NCBI RefSeq assembly: GCF_002261345.1
Contig: NZ_NEVT01000007.1
Location: forward strand, 1-64,000
Origin: Bordetella genomosp. 2
GTDB taxonomy: Bacteria > Pseudomonadota > Gammaproteobacteria > Burkholderiales > Burkholderiaceae_B
Reading direction: 5' to 3'
Length of the DNA stretch: 64,000 nt
In this document: positions 45,106 through 54,260 of the stretch, piece by piece
Layout of the letters: each line of letters begins with the position of its first letter
Numbering within the stretch: position 1 is the stretch's first letter
The notes under the pieces: model-generated
The model's database searches: none
Seen by the model: only the letters and a program-made list of their open reading frames with translations
What the model was told of the DNA's origin: nothing
Translations under genes and position numbers: made by a program

Positions 45106-46113
45106 ATGCCCAATACCTTCCCCCGCGCGGCCCGGTCGCGCCGCGCCGCGCTGGCCGCGCTGCTGTCGGCCTCGGCCGCGCTTGCCGGCGCCACCCTGGC
45201 CGGCCCGGCGCTGGCGGCCGATGCCTGGCCGAACAAGCCGATCAAGGTCATCGTGCCGTACACCCCGGGCGGCGCCACCGACACCACCACGCGCATCGTC
45301 ATGGACAAGCTGGCGCAGCGGCTCGGCCAGACCATCATCGTGGAAAACCGGCCGGGCGCCAACAGCACCGTGGGCTCGGCCATCGCGGCCAAGGCGGACC
45401 CCGACGGCTATACCTTCCTGGCCATGCTGCCGGCCTATGTGATCAACACCCACCTGTACAAGCTGAGCTATTCGCCATCGCAGCTCGAGCCGGTGGTGCA
45501 CATGGCCGACCTGCCACTGTTCCTGTTCGTCAGCAAGGACTTGCCGGTCGACAGCGTGAAAGAACTGGTCGACTACGGCCACAAGCACCCCGACACCCTC
45601 ACCTACGCCTCCAGCGGCACCGGCTCCAGCGCCCACCTGACCGGCGCCGATTTCGCCCTGCAGGCCAAGCTGAAGATGACGCACGTGGCCTACAAGGGCA
45701 GCGCGCCGATCCTTGCCGACCTGCTGGCCGGGCGCGTGTCCATGGTGTTCGACCCGGTGCTGGTGCCGATGCAATACGTCAAGGAAGGCCGCCTGAAAGT
45801 GCTGGCGTTCACCGGCAAGCAGCGCTGGCCCACCGAGCCCGAGGTCCCCACCATGGAAGAAGCCGGCTTCCCCGGCTTCGTGACGGGCTCCTGGGCGGGC
45901 CTGCTGGCGCCCGCCGGCACGCCCAGGCCGATCATCGAGCGCATGGCCAGGGAAATCAGCGACATCGTGCACGAGCCGGACGTCACCGAGAAATTCCTGG
46001 CCGCGGGCTTCCTGCCCACCGGCAGCACGCCGGCCGAGTTCGGCGAACTGATGCGCAAGGACTCCCAGCGCTACGCCCAGATCATCAAGGAAGCCAACAT
46101 CACCGCCAACTGA
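45106..46113 (+). CDS. TctC/Bug family tripartite tricarboxylate-type binding protein
   Basis: A 335-residue periplasmic binding protein of the Bug family, greatly expanded in Bordetella. The signal peptide (RSRRAALAALLSASAALAG...ALA) precedes WPNKPIKVIVPYTPGGATDT, the hallmark N-terminal motif, followed by YTFLAM and YKGSAPILADLLAGRVSMVFD. These proteins bind carboxylates or other small solutes and work with TctAB, which is not encoded here. The ATG at 45106 gives the cleanest signal peptide; the longer frame is spurious. It precedes a CoA-transferase pair by 18 bp, so its ligand may be the acid activated by that enzyme. Confidence 0.92.
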   Translation: MPNTFPRAARSRRAALAALLSASAALAGATLAGPALAADAWPNKPIKVIVPYTPGGATDTTTRIVMDKLAQRLGQTIIVENRPGANSTVGSAIAAKADPDGYTFLAMLPAYVINTHLYKLSYSPSQLEPVVHMADLPLFLFVSKDLPVDSVKELVDYGHKHPDTLTYASSGTGSSAHLTGADFALQAKLKMTHVAYKGSAPILADLLAGRVSMVFDPVLVPMQYVKEGRLKVLAFTGKQRWPTEPEVPTMEEAGFPGFVTGSWAGLLAPAGTPRPIIERMAREISDIVHEPDVTEKFLAAGFLPTGSTPAEFGELMRKDSQRYAQIIKEANITAN

Positions 46114-46131
46114 CCCGGAGGGGCGCGCATC

Positions 46132-46812
46132 ATGATCGACAAATTCATGGCATCGACCGCCGAGGCGGTGGCGGACATCCCCGATGGCGCCACCCTGCTG
46201 ATCGGCGGTTTCGGCGGGGCCGGCATGCCCACCGACCTGATCGACGCCCTGATCGACCAGGGTGCGCGCGACCTGACGGTGGTCAACAACAATGCCGGCA
46301 ACCATGAAACCGGGCTGGCCGCGCTGATCAAGGCGGGGCGCGTGCGCAAGATGATCTGCTCGTTCCCCAAGGCCTCGCATTCGTGGGTCTTCAACGACCT
46401 GTACCGGCGCGGCCAGATCGAGCTGGAATGCGTGCCGCAAGGCACCATCGCCGAGCGCCTGCGCGCCGCCGGCGCCGGCCTGGGCGGCTTCTACACGCCC
46501 ACGGCCTATGGCACCGAACTGGCCGCCGGCAAGGAAACGCGCGAGATCGACGGCCGCCACTATGTCTTCGAGAAACCCCTGCACGGCGACTTCGCGCTCG
46601 TGCAGGCCGACCGCGCCGACCGCTGGGGCAACCTCACCTACCGCATGAGCGCCCGCAACTTCGGGCCGGTGATGTGCATGGCGGCGGCCACCACCATCGT
46701 GCAGGTGCGCGAACGCGCCGAACTGGGCGACCTGCCGCCCGAGGCCATCGTCACCCCGGGCATCTTCGTGCACCGGGTGGCAGTGGTGCCCAACCCGAGC
46801 TTCTCGAGCTGA
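46132..46812 (+). CDS. pcaI: 3-oxoacid CoA-transferase subunit A (PcaI-like)
   Basis: A 226-residue alpha subunit of a succinyl-CoA:3-oxoacid CoA-transferase. The signature GATLLIGGFGGAGMPTDLID lies near residue 20. RWGNLTYRMSARNFGPVMCMAA and VTPGIFVHRVA are typical of the family. It probably attaches CoA to 3-oxoadipate (beta-ketoadipate) in aromatic degradation, but acetoacetate transferases look similar. It is eight bases before the beta subunit. Confidence 0.85.
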   Translation: MIDKFMASTAEAVADIPDGATLLIGGFGGAGMPTDLIDALIDQGARDLTVVNNNAGNHETGLAALIKAGRVRKMICSFPKASHSWVFNDLYRRGQIELECVPQGTIAERLRAAGAGLGGFYTPTAYGTELAAGKETREIDGRHYVFEKPLHGDFALVQADRADRWGNLTYRMSARNFGPVMCMAAATTIVQVRERAELGDLPPEAIVTPGIFVHRVAVVPNPSFSS

Positions 46813-46820
46813 ACAGCGCC

Positions 46821-47477
46821 ATGACCGCAACCCCGACATTCCGGCCCCTGACGCGCGCCGAGCTGGCGCAGCGCGTGGCCCGCGACATTCCCGAAGGCAG
46901 CTACGTCAACCTGGGCATCGGCATGCCGGTGCTGATCGCCGCCTGCCTGCCGCCCGGCCGCGAGATCATCCTGCACAGCGAGAACGGCATCCTGGGCATG
47001 GGGCCGCCGCCGGCGCCGCAGGCGGCCGACCGCGACCTCATCAACGCCGGCAAGCAGCCCGTCACCCTGCTGCCGGGCGGCGCGTTCTTCCATCATGCCG
47101 ATTCGTTCGCGATGATGCGCGGCGGCCACCTGGACATCTGCGTGATGGGCGGCATGCAGGTCTCGGCGCGCGGCGACCTGGCCAATTGGTCGCTGGGCCG
47201 CGCCGGCGAACCGCCCGCGGTGGGCGGCGCCATGGACCTGGCGGTGGGCGCGCGGCGCGTCTACATCATGATGGAGCACAACTCGAAAGACGGCTCGCCC
47301 AAGATCGTCGAGCGCTGCACCCTGCCGCTGACCGGCGCCGGCGTGGTCAGCCGCGTGTACACCGACCTGGCCGTCATCGACGTCACGCCCGGAGGCCTGG
47401 TGGTTCGCGATATGATCGACGGCCTGACCCTGGAAACGCTGCAGTCGCGCACCGGCGCGCCGCTGCGCGCCGCCTGA
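46821..47477 (+). CDS. pcaJ: 3-oxoacid CoA-transferase subunit B (PcaJ-like)
   Basis: A 218-residue beta subunit. It contains the catalytic-glutamate motif SENGILGMGP near residue 55 and the glycine signature LGIGMPVLI. DICVMGGMQVSARGDLANW and GAMDLAVGARRVYIMMEH are diagnostic. The start at 46821 lies eight bases after the alpha-subunit stop and the stop overlaps the IclR start as TGATG. The pair would supply 3-oxoadipyl-CoA for thiolysis, meeting the box and protocatechuate pathways at a common product. Confidence 0.87.
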   Translation: MTATPTFRPLTRAELAQRVARDIPEGSYVNLGIGMPVLIAACLPPGREIILHSENGILGMGPPPAPQAADRDLINAGKQPVTLLPGGAFFHHADSFAMMRGGHLDICVMGGMQVSARGDLANWSLGRAGEPPAVGGAMDLAVGARRVYIMMEHNSKDGSPKIVERCTLPLTGAGVVSRVYTDLAVIDVTPGGLVVRDMIDGLTLETLQSRTGAPLRAA

Positions 47478-48304
47478 TGCGCAACCCGCCGCCCCCGCCC
47501 GACTACGCCGCGCCGCTGCCCGCCGACGAACACCCCGACCGCTTCCGCGGCGACCCGGATTTCATGCTGACGCTGTCGCGCGGCCTGCGCGTCATCCGTG
47601 CCTTCGGCGAACGCCGCTATCCGCAGACCGCCGCCGACCTGAGCCGGCGCGCCGGGTTGCCGCGCGCGGTCACGCAACGCTGCCTGCACACCCTGATCCG
47701 CCTCGGGTTCGCCGAACGGCACGGCCGCCACTACGTGCTGACGCCGCTGATCCTCAGCCTCGGGCACGCCTATTTTTCGTCCACGCCGTTCGTGTCGCTG
47801 GCCCAGCCGGTCCTGGAGGAGCTCAGCGCCACCGTCAACGAGACCTGCGCGCTGGCCATCCTGGAAGGCAACGAAGTTCTCTACCTGGCGCGCTCCGAAG
47901 TGCATCGCATCCTGGCCACCACGCTGGGGCTGGGCAGCCGCCTGCCGGCCTATTGCACCACCATCGGACGCGTCATGCTGGCGCAATTGCCGCCGGCCGC
48001 GCTGGACCGCTATTTCGACACGGTGGAGCTGGCGCCCTACACGGAATTCACCGAGACCTCGCCGGCGCGCCTGCGCGAGATCATCGCGCGGGTGCGCGAA
48101 CAGGGCTACGCGGTGGTGGACCAGGAAATCGACTTGAATGTGCGCGCCATCGCCGTGCCGGTGCGCGCGGCCAGCGGCAAGGCGTGCGGCGGCCTCAACG
48201 TGAGCGTGAAGTCGTCGCGCGTGCCGCTGGCGCGGCTGACCGGCGAGTTCCTGGCGCCCATGCAGGCCGCCGCGGACCGGCTCGGCCAGTTCCTGGTGCT
48301 GTAG
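47477..48304 (+). CDS. IclR family regulator, PcaR-like
   Basis: A 275-residue IclR protein. The winged helix is LSRGLRVIRAFGERRYPQTAADLSRRAGL..., and the effector domain has ARSEVHRILATTLGLGSRLPAYCTTIGRVML and EQGYAVVDQEIDLNVRAIAVPV. These resemble PcaR/PobR, activators of protocatechuate and 4-hydroxybenzoate genes. It starts inside the pcaJ-like stop (TGATG), so it is made from the same transcript as the CoA-transferase. Control of this operon by its own product is likely. Confidence 0.88.
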   Translation: MRNPPPPPDYAAPLPADEHPDRFRGDPDFMLTLSRGLRVIRAFGERRYPQTAADLSRRAGLPRAVTQRCLHTLIRLGFAERHGRHYVLTPLILSLGHAYFSSTPFVSLAQPVLEELSATVNETCALAILEGNEVLYLARSEVHRILATTLGLGSRLPAYCTTIGRVMLAQLPPAALDRYFDTVELAPYTEFTETSPARLREIIARVREQGYAVVDQEIDLNVRAIAVPVRAASGKACGGLNVSVKSSRVPLARLTGEFLAPMQAAADRLGQFLVL

Positions 48305-48325
48305 CGCGGGCCGGCCGGCCCGCGC
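48304..48325. terminator. 22-bp perfect palindrome between convergent genes
   Basis: GCGCGGGCCGG followed directly by CCGGCCCGCGC lies right after the IclR stop and eight bases from the end of the convergent binding-protein gene. It can act as a hairpin for both directions. No T-tract is present, so intrinsic termination would be weak without factor Rho. Confidence 0.5.
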
Positions 48326-48332
48326 CGGCCAA

Positions 48333-49355
48333 TCAGCGGATCGGCCAGGGGTACATGGCGCCGCCCTGGTTCCACAGCGCGTTGGTGCCGCGCTCCAGGC
48401 CCAGCTTGCTGCCCTTGCCGACGTTGCGCTCGAAGATCTCGCCGTAGTTGCCCACCGCCTTGATGGCGTTATAGGCCCACTTCTCGTCCAGGCCCATGTT
48501 CTTGCCGGCGCCCGGCGTCACGCCCAGGATGCGCAGCACGTTCGGGTTGGCGCTCTTGGTCATCTCGTCGACGTTCTGCTGGGTGATGCCGTATTCCTCG
48601 GCTTCCATCAGCGCGAACAGCGTCCAGCGCACGATGCCCAGCCAGTTCTCGTCGCCCTGGCGCACCATGGGGCCCAGCGGCTCTTTCGAGAAGCGTTCGG
48701 GCAGGATCTGGTAGTCGGCCGGGTTGGCCACCTGGGTGGCGCGCACCGCGGCCAGTTGCGAAGCGTCGTCGGTGAACGCGTCGCAGCGGCCCGATTCGAA
48801 CGCGCGCACCACTTCGGTGACCTTGTCGATGACCACCGGCGTGAACTTGATGCCATGGGCGCGGAACCAGTCGGCCAGGTTCAGCTCGGTGGTGGTGCCG
48901 GGCTGCACGCAGATGGTGGCGCCGTCCAGTTCCTTGGCGCTCTTGACGCCCAGCGCCGTGCGCACCAGCACGCCCTGGCCGTCGTAGAAGCTCGGCGCCA
49001 CCGCGGCGAGGCCCAGCGAGGTGTCGCGCGTCTGCGTCAGGGTGACCGTGCGCAGCAATACATCGACTTCGCCCGATTGCAGCGCGGTGAAGCGCTGCTG
49101 GGTGGACAAGGCGGTGCCCTTGAACTTGCCGGCGTCGCCGAACACGGCCGCGGCGACCGCGCGGCAGATGTCGACGTCCATCCCTTCCCATTCGCCCTTG
49201 CTGTTGGTGGCGCTGAACCCCGACACCCCGTCGGTCAGGCCGCACTGCACGAAACCCTTGTTCTTGACCGCATCCAGGGTGGGGCCGGCCAGGGCCGCCT
49301 GGGATACGCATGCCAGCGCGATGGCGCCGGCGATCGAGGCAATTTGCCGCTTCAT
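48333..49355 (-). CDS. General L-amino acid ABC transporter binding protein (AapJ-like)
   Basis: A 340-residue periplasmic family 3 binding protein, longer than the usual 250-270 and matching AapJ/BztA in length. A signal peptide (MKRQIASIAGAIALACVSQA) precedes GPTLDAVKNKGFVQCGLTDG and FSATNSKGEWEGMDVDICRAVAAAVFG. AapJ-type RNVGKGSKLGLERGTNALWNQGG closes it. No permease or ATPase is adjacent, so it is an orphan binding protein or its partners lie elsewhere. The ATG at 49355 is preceded by AGAGGAGTAGCGACC. Confidence 0.9.
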   Translation of the reverse strand: MKRQIASIAGAIALACVSQAALAGPTLDAVKNKGFVQCGLTDGVSGFSATNSKGEWEGMDVDICRAVAAAVFGDAGKFKGTALSTQQRFTALQSGEVDVLLRTVTLTQTRDTSLGLAAVAPSFYDGQGVLVRTALGVKSAKELDGATICVQPGTTTELNLADWFRAHGIKFTPVVIDKVTEVVRAFESGRCDAFTDDASQLAAVRATQVANPADYQILPERFSKEPLGPMVRQGDENWLGIVRWTLFALMEAEEYGITQQNVDEMTKSANPNVLRILGVTPGAGKNMGLDEKWAYNAIKAVGNYGEIFERNVGKGSKLGLERGTNALWNQGGAMYPWPIR

Positions 49356-49495
49356 GGTCGCTACTCCTCTCTTAAAGTTCGAGCGCGGCCCGGACCGCCT
49401 TGTGGGCGGCGCAGGACGCATGGTTGTCCGGCCCGGGCGTGCCGGGCGGTCAGCAAATGTACGCCAAGTCGGTCGGCAAGAACAGAGCCGCGGCG

Positions 49496-50551
49496 TCAGG
49501 TGCCCGGCAGGCCGGTGGTGTCGAGGGAGAAGGCGGCCGCGGCGCGGCCGATGCGGTCGTTGACGGCGCTCCAGGCGGCGTCGGCGGGCGGCGCCTGGAC
49601 CAGAATGCGGGCATGGCCGGCGCCGTCGAGTTCGCGCAGCAGCGCGTACAGGTCGTGGGCATAGCGGCGCGGGTCGGCCGCCACCTGGCGCCAGGCGATG
49701 CGCCGGTCCAGGCCGGCCGGCGGCGGCTCGAAGGCGACCACCGCCACGCTGCCGGCCGGCAGTCGGCTGCCGCGCGCCGCCTCGGCCAGCCGCGCGGCGG
49801 CGACCAGCTCCAGCGGCGTATGCGGGGCGTAGTGCGCCTTCAAGGTGCCCGAGGCGCGCGGCGCGGCGGCATCGGGCAGGCCTACCGGCTCGCCCAGCAC
49901 AGCCTCGATCTGGGCCGCCGTGACGTGGCCCGGACGCAGCAGCACCGGACCCACGCCGCGCGCCAGCCGCGACAGGTCGAGGATGGTGGACTCGATGCCG
50001 ACCTCGGCCGGCCCGCCGTCCAGCACCGGCATGCCCTGCGCCACTTCGAGGGGAAATTCGCCGCGCACATGCTCCGCGCGGGTGGGCGAGACCTGGCCGA
50101 ACTTGTTGGCCGAGGGCGCGGCCACGCCGCCATGGCCCCCCGGCCTGCCGGCCGCAAAGGCTCGCAGCAGCGCCTGCGCCACCGGGTGCGAGGGACAGCG
50201 CAGGCCGATGCTGTCCTGTCCGCCGCTGACGGCCGCGCCGATGCCCGGCGCGCGCGGCAGGATCAGGGTCAGCGGGCCGGGCCAGAAGGCGTCGATCAGG
50301 CGCCGCGCCTTGGCGGGCACGTCGGCGGCCCAATAGCCCAGGTCAGCCCCGGGGGCCAGGTGCACGATTACCGGGTGATTGGCGGGCCGGCCCTTGGCCG
50401 CGTAGATGCGCGCCACGGCCTGCGGGTTCTCGGCATCGGCGCCCAGGCCGTATACCGTTTCGGTGGGAAAGGCCACCAGTTGGCCGGCCAGCAGCCGCGC
50501 CGCGGCATGCGCGATGGCCGGATCGCCGGCGGAGGTCGGATGGCTGGACAT
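49496..50551 (-). CDS. L-threonylcarbamoyladenylate synthase, Sua5 type
   Basis: A 351-residue enzyme that makes threonylcarbamoyl-AMP for the t6A modification of ANN-decoding tRNAs. The N-terminal YrdC domain has FPTETVYGLGADAEN and KGRPANHPVIVH, and GVAAPSANKFGQVSPT is diagnostic. The extra C-terminal Sua5 domain (from about residue 230) distinguishes it from the short TsaC. The domain linker GTLKAHYAPHTPLELV contains the conserved KHYAP-like motif. It is nine bases downstream of purK. Confidence 0.93.
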   Translation of the reverse strand: MSSHPTSAGDPAIAHAAARLLAGQLVAFPTETVYGLGADAENPQAVARIYAAKGRPANHPVIVHLAPGADLGYWAADVPAKARRLIDAFWPGPLTLILPRAPGIGAAVSGGQDSIGLRCPSHPVAQALLRAFAAGRPGGHGGVAAPSANKFGQVSPTRAEHVRGEFPLEVAQGMPVLDGGPAEVGIESTILDLSRLARGVGPVLLRPGHVTAAQIEAVLGEPVGLPDAAAPRASGTLKAHYAPHTPLELVAAARLAEAARGSRLPAGSVAVVAFEPPPAGLDRRIAWRQVAADPRRYAHDLYALLRELDGAGHARILVQAPPADAAWSAVNDRIGRAAAAFSLDTTGLPGT

Positions 50552-50560
50552 GGCGGACGC

Positions 50561-51754
50561 TTACGCCGGCGCGGCCATGCCCAGCGCCGCCGCCACGCGC
50601 GCCGCGTCGGCGCGCGCCTGCTCGAGCGTGGCGGCCACCACGGTCACGTGGCCCATCTTGCGGCCGCGGCGCGCCTCGTGCTTGCCATACAAGTGCAGCT
50701 TGGCCGAGGACACGGCCAGGGCCGCCGCCCAGTCGGGCTCGCGCGGCGCATCCGCGCCCGGCGCAAACCAGATGTCGCCCAGGATGTTCAGCATGACGGC
50801 CGGCGCCAGCAAGGCCGTGCTGCCCAGCGGCAGGCCGGCCATGACGCGCGCTTGCTGCTCGAACTGGCTGGTCAGGCAGGCATCGATCGTGTAGTGGCCG
50901 CTATTGTGCGGGCGCGGCGCGATCTCGTTGACCACCAGGCTGCCGTCGGTCAGCACGAAGAACTCGACGCACAGCACGCCGTGGTAGCCCAACCCCTGCG
51001 CAATCGCGCGCGCGGCGTCGGTGGCCTGGGCCTGGCGGCGCGCATGGGCCGCGTCGGCGTCGGTCGTGGCCACGGTGGACACCGCCAGGATGCCGTCGCG
51101 GTGCAGGTTGCGCGCCACCGGAAACACGACGTCGCCGCCGTCGAAACCGCGCGCCAGCACCACCGAGATCTCGTAGTCCAGCGGCATCAGGGCCTCCAGC
51201 ACGCACGGCACGCCGCCGAAGTCGGCGTACGCGGCCAGCGCCTCGTCGCGCGAGGCCACGCGCGCCTGGCCCTTGCCGTCATAGCCCAGCCGGGCCACCT
51301 TGAGAATGCCGGGGAACAGCGCATCGGGCGCGTCGCGCAGGTCCTGCGGCGCGCGGATGGCGGCATGCGGCGCCACCGGGATGCCCTGCGCGGCGATGAA
51401 CGTCTTTTCGGCGATGCGGTCCTGGACGATGGCCACCGCGTCGGCCGCCGGGCTGACCCGGCACTGCCGCGCCGCCAGGGCGCGCAGGCTGTCGGCCGGC
51501 ACGTTCTCGAACTCGGTGGTCACCGCGCGACAGGAGCGCGCCAGCTCCGCCAGGCCGGCGGGATCGTCGTAGGCGGCCTGGATGTGGCGGTCGGCCACCA
51601 TGGCGGCCGGGCCATCGGCGGCCGGATCGAGCACGGCGACCCGGTAGCCCAGGCTTTGCGCCGCGTGGCAGAACATGCGGCCGAGCTGGCCGCCGCCGAG
51701 CAGGCCCAGCCAGTCGCCCGGCGCAATCGTGAAGGAAGCGGAGGATGAAGTCAT
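50561..51754 (-). CDS. purK: N5-carboxyaminoimidazole ribonucleotide synthase PurK
   Basis: A 397-residue ATP-grasp enzyme of purine synthesis that carboxylates [21 protein letters not shown] is the typical N terminus, ATP-grasp segments include [13 protein letters not shown]-like [16 protein letters not shown], and [35 protein letters not shown] forms the metal and substrate site. The ATG at 51754 is used. It acts directly before PurE, whose gene lies 37 bp upstream on the same strand. Confidence 0.95.
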   Translation of the reverse strand: MTSSSASFTIAPGDWLGLLGGGQLGRMFCHAAQSLGYRVAVLDPAADGPAAMVADRHIQAAYDDPAGLAELARSCRAVTTEFENVPADSLRALAARQCRVSPAADAVAIVQDRIAEKTFIAAQGIPVAPHAAIRAPQDLRDAPDALFPGILKVARLGYDGKGQARVASRDEALAAYADFGGVPCVLEALMPLDYEISVVLARGFDGGDVVFPVARNLHRDGILAVSTVATTDADAAHARRQAQATDAARAIAQGLGYHGVLCVEFFVLTDGSLVVNEIAPRPHNSGHYTIDACLTSQFEQQARVMAGLPLGSTALLAPAVMLNILGDIWFAPGADAPREPDWAAALAVSSAKLHLYGKHEARRGRKMGHVTVVAATLEQARADAARVAAALGMAAPA

Positions 51755-51791
51755 TCGTCGATGGCGCGCCCGCGACGGGTGCGCGGCAGGT

Positions 51792-52313
51792 TCAGGGCTG
51801 GGGAGGCACGGCCATGTTGCGGGCCGCTTCGGTCTGGCGGGCGCGGAACGCCACCAGCCTGGCGTGCAGGGCGTCGTCGGTGGCGGCCAGGGTGGCGATG
51901 ACGTGCAAGGCCGCATTGGCCGCCCCCGCCTCGCCGATGGCGAACGTGGCCACCGGCACGCCCTTGGGCATCTGAACGATGGACAAGAGCGAATCCTCGC
52001 CGCGCAGGTAGCGGGACGGGACCGGCACGCCGAAGACCGGCACTTCGGTCAGGGCGGCCATCATGCCGGGCAGGTGGGCGGCGCCGCCGGCGCCCGCGAT
52101 GATGCCGCGCAAGCCGCGCGCGCGCGCCGCGGCGCCGTAGTCGGCCATGTCCTGCGGCATGCGGTGGGCGGAGATCACGCGGGCTTCGTGCGGCACGCCG
52201 AATTCCTCCAGCATGGCCACGGCATGCTTCATGATGTCCCAGTCGCTGGATGAACCCATGATCACGCCCACCACGGGAGTGGCCGGCGCGGTTGCGGAAG
52301 AAGAAGTCGTCAT
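51792..52313 (-). CDS. purE: N5-carboxyaminoimidazole ribonucleotide mutase PurE
   Basis: A 173-residue enzyme that rearranges N5-CAIR to [35 protein letters not shown] and [15 protein letters not shown] are the canonical active-site blocks. The ATG at 52313 is preferred over a TTG at 52328. It leads the purE-purK-sua5 run. Confidence 0.95.
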   Translation of the reverse strand: MTTSSSATAPATPVVGVIMGSSSDWDIMKHAVAMLEEFGVPHEARVISAHRMPQDMADYGAAARARGLRGIIAGAGGAAHLPGMMAALTEVPVFGVPVPSRYLRGEDSLLSIVQMPKGVPVATFAIGEAGAANAALHVIATLAATDDALHARLVAFRARQTEAARNMAVPPQP

Positions 52314-52412
52314 GGCGGAGGTCGGCAAGGCGGAAGAAGGCGCCGGCGCGCACGGCGCGGGCGACGGAAAACCCGGTATTTTACCCGGCCCGGCACGCGG
52401 CCGGCCGGCCGG

Positions 52413-52967
52413 CTAGGCCCCGCCCTGCCTCTGCGCCGCCGGGACGGCGCGGCATTCGCCCAGTCCGCACTCCAGCGAGGCGGCGCCGACGTTGAGCAGA
52501 ATGGCCAGCAAGAACAGCCCCATGACGATCAGCGCGGGCAGCGACACGGGCTTCTTCAGGGCGTTGTCGCCCCATTTGCGGTCGGCGGCCAGCATCAGCA
52601 CGCAGAACACCAGCAGCCCGCAGAACAACAGGAATGCCCAGGAATACACGTGCATGCCGAACAGCGGCGGCGCGGCGGGCGCGGACGGCGCCAGCAACTG
52701 GTTGCCGGCCGCGACCAGGCCGCCCAGGGCCGCCGCGATCACCATGGCGTAATGCAGCGGCGACGGTCCCAGCCGGATATTCAGCAGCAAGCCCACGCCG
52801 GCCATGATGAAGGCCGCGCGCTGCAGCAGGCAGAGCGGGCACGGCCCCGCGCCGGACAGCAGTTGCCAGGCGAAGGCGGCATACAGGGCGACGCTGACTC
52901 CCAGCAGCGCCAGCGTATTGACGATGCGCGAACCGCGCGCCGGGTTGAGCGAAAAAATGACGCTCAT
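52413..52967 (-). CDS. dsbB: Disulfide bond formation protein B-like, divergent cysteine layout
   Basis: A 184-residue inner-membrane quinone reductase-type protein. The first redox pair is intact: Cys43 and Cys46 in GPCPLCLLQR. The second periplasmic loop (about 91-108, APSAPAAPPLFG) has no cysteine, unlike classical DsbB, which needs a second pair there. A fifth hydrophobic segment (about 144-162) follows, and the C-terminal tail has a Cys167-x4-Cys172 pair (CGLGEC). With five helices that tail would face the periplasm and could replace the missing pair. The start directly abuts the stop of a DUF5993-like gene. Confidence 0.85.
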   Translation of the reverse strand: MSVIFSLNPARGSRIVNTLALLGVSVALYAAFAWQLLSGAGPCPLCLLQRAAFIMAGVGLLLNIRLGPSPLHYAMVIAAALGGLVAAGNQLLAPSAPAAPPLFGMHVYSWAFLLFCGLLVFCVLMLAADRKWGDNALKKPVSLPALIVMGLFLLAILLNVGAASLECGLGECRAVPAAQRQGGA

Positions 52968-53126
52968 CTACAAAGCCGGCATCAGCGGCTGGACCAGATG
53001 CAGCCGCGCCCCGGCGACGAACACCAGCAGGGTCGCCAGCCACAGCGTGAAGCACGGCCGGCGCTTGCCGAGCATGCCGTACAGCACCGCCAGCGCGCTG
53101 GTCAGAAAGGGCAACATCATGATCAT
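52968..53126 (-). CDS. Small membrane protein, DUF5993-like (52 aa)
   Basis: A 52-residue frame from the ATG at 53126, with GGAGG ten bases upstream. It encodes two hydrophobic stretches, MIMMLPFLTSALAVLYGML and LWLATLLVFVAGARL, joined by a basic GKRRPCFT. Its stop codon is immediately followed by the dsbB ATG, so the two are coupled. Tiny two-helix DUF5993 proteins often neighbour DsbB-like genes, and this fits. A single cysteine lies in the loop. An ATCGT-T-ACGAT palindrome at 53150-53160 is a candidate promoter element. Confidence 0.7.
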   Translation of the reverse strand: MIMMLPFLTSALAVLYGMLGKRRPCFTLWLATLLVFVAGARLHLVQPLMPAL

Positions 53127-53254
53127 CGCGATCGATCCTCCGGAGGTCGATCGTTACGATACGAAATATTTTTTTGCCCTGGCCGGCAAACAAGCGGGGC
53201 AAAGCGCCCTATTTCCGCCGATTGGCCGGCGCCGCGCGCCGGCCGGCGGCGGCC

Positions 53255-54136
53255 TCAGGCCATCAGGCGGTCGAGCGCCTCGCGGTACTTGGCCGCGGTT
53301 TTTTCCAGTACGTCCCGCGGCAGGCGCGGGGCAGGCGGGGTTTTGTCCCAGTCCTGGGTTTCCAGCCAGTCGCGCACGAACTGCTTGTCGAACGACGGCG
53401 GGCTGATGCCGACGCGATAGCCGTCGGCCGGCCAGAAGCGCGAGGAATCCGGCGTCAGCACTTCGTCCATCAGGTAGAGCCGGCCATCGTCGTCCAGGCC
53501 GAATTCGAACTTGGTGTCGGCGATGATGATGCCCTTGGTGGCGGCGAACTGCGCGGCCTCGGTATACAGGCGCAGCGTCACGTCGCGGATGCGTTCGGCC
53601 ATTTCCTGGCCGACCTCGTTGACGACATGGGCGAAGTCGACGTTTTCGTCGTGCATGCCGAATTCGGCCTTGGCCGCCGGCGTGAAGAGCGGTTCGGGCA
53701 GCTTGCTGGCCTGCTGCAGGCCGGCCGGCAACTGGATGCCGCACAGCGAGCCGGTGGCCTGGTAGTCCTTCCAGCCGGAACCGATCAGGTAGCCGCGCGC
53801 CACGGCCTCGACGAGGATCGGCTTGAGGCGCTTGACCACCACCGCCCGGCCGCGCACCTGGTCGAGCTCGTCGGCCGCCACCACGTCTTCGGGCCGCACG
53901 CCGGTGGAATGGTTGGGCAGGATGTGCGCCAGCTTGCGCAGCCAGAATTCGGTCAGTTCGGTGAGCACCTGCCCCTTGCCGGGAATGGGGTCGTCGAGGA
54001 TCACGTCGAAGGCGGAAATGCGGTCGGTGGCGACGATGAGCAGTTTGTCGTCGCCCACGGCGTACATGTCGCGCACCTTGCCGCGACCCAGGAGCGGCAG
54101 GGACTTGATGCTGGATTGGTGCAGGGCGGAAGTCAC
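53255..54136 (-). CDS. purC: SAICAR synthase PurC
   Basis: A 293-residue enzyme that ligates aspartate to CAIR in purine synthesis. [32 protein letters not shown] is the ATP-binding N terminus, and [19 protein letters not shown] and [16 protein letters not shown] are typical of the longer PurC form. The GTG at 54136 ([17 protein letters not shown]) is selected over an ATG nine codons upstream because it gives the family-length protein. Confidence 0.94.
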   Translation of the reverse strand: MTSALHQSSIKSLPLLGRGKVRDMYAVGDDKLLIVATDRISAFDVILDDPIPGKGQVLTELTEFWLRKLAHILPNHSTGVRPEDVVAADELDQVRGRAVVVKRLKPILVEAVARGYLIGSGWKDYQATGSLCGIQLPAGLQQASKLPEPLFTPAAKAEFGMHDENVDFAHVVNEVGQEMAERIRDVTLRLYTEAAQFAATKGIIIADTKFEFGLDDDGRLYLMDEVLTPDSSRFWPADGYRVGISPPSFDKQFVRDWLETQDWDKTPPAPRLPRDVLEKTAAKYREALDRLMA

Positions 54137-54204
54137 GAATCGGCCTATGGCAAAAATGAGCATAGATTACTGCAAATGCCGCCGCCCCGCAGATCCGTTA
54201 GCCT

Positions 54205-54236
54205 AGGGCCTGTTCCCTCTAAAAGGAACAGGCCCT
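54205..54236. repeat. 12-bp perfect hairpin in the leader of the GFA-family gene
   Basis: AGGGCCTGTTCC (54205-54216) and GGAACAGGCCCT (54225-54236) flank CTCTAAAA. It lies between divergent purC and the GFA gene, 24 bp before the latter's ATG, and could be an operator or an RNA hairpin in its leader. Confidence 0.7.
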
Positions 54237-54260
54237 GCCGCGCAACCGAGGAGTCCAGCC

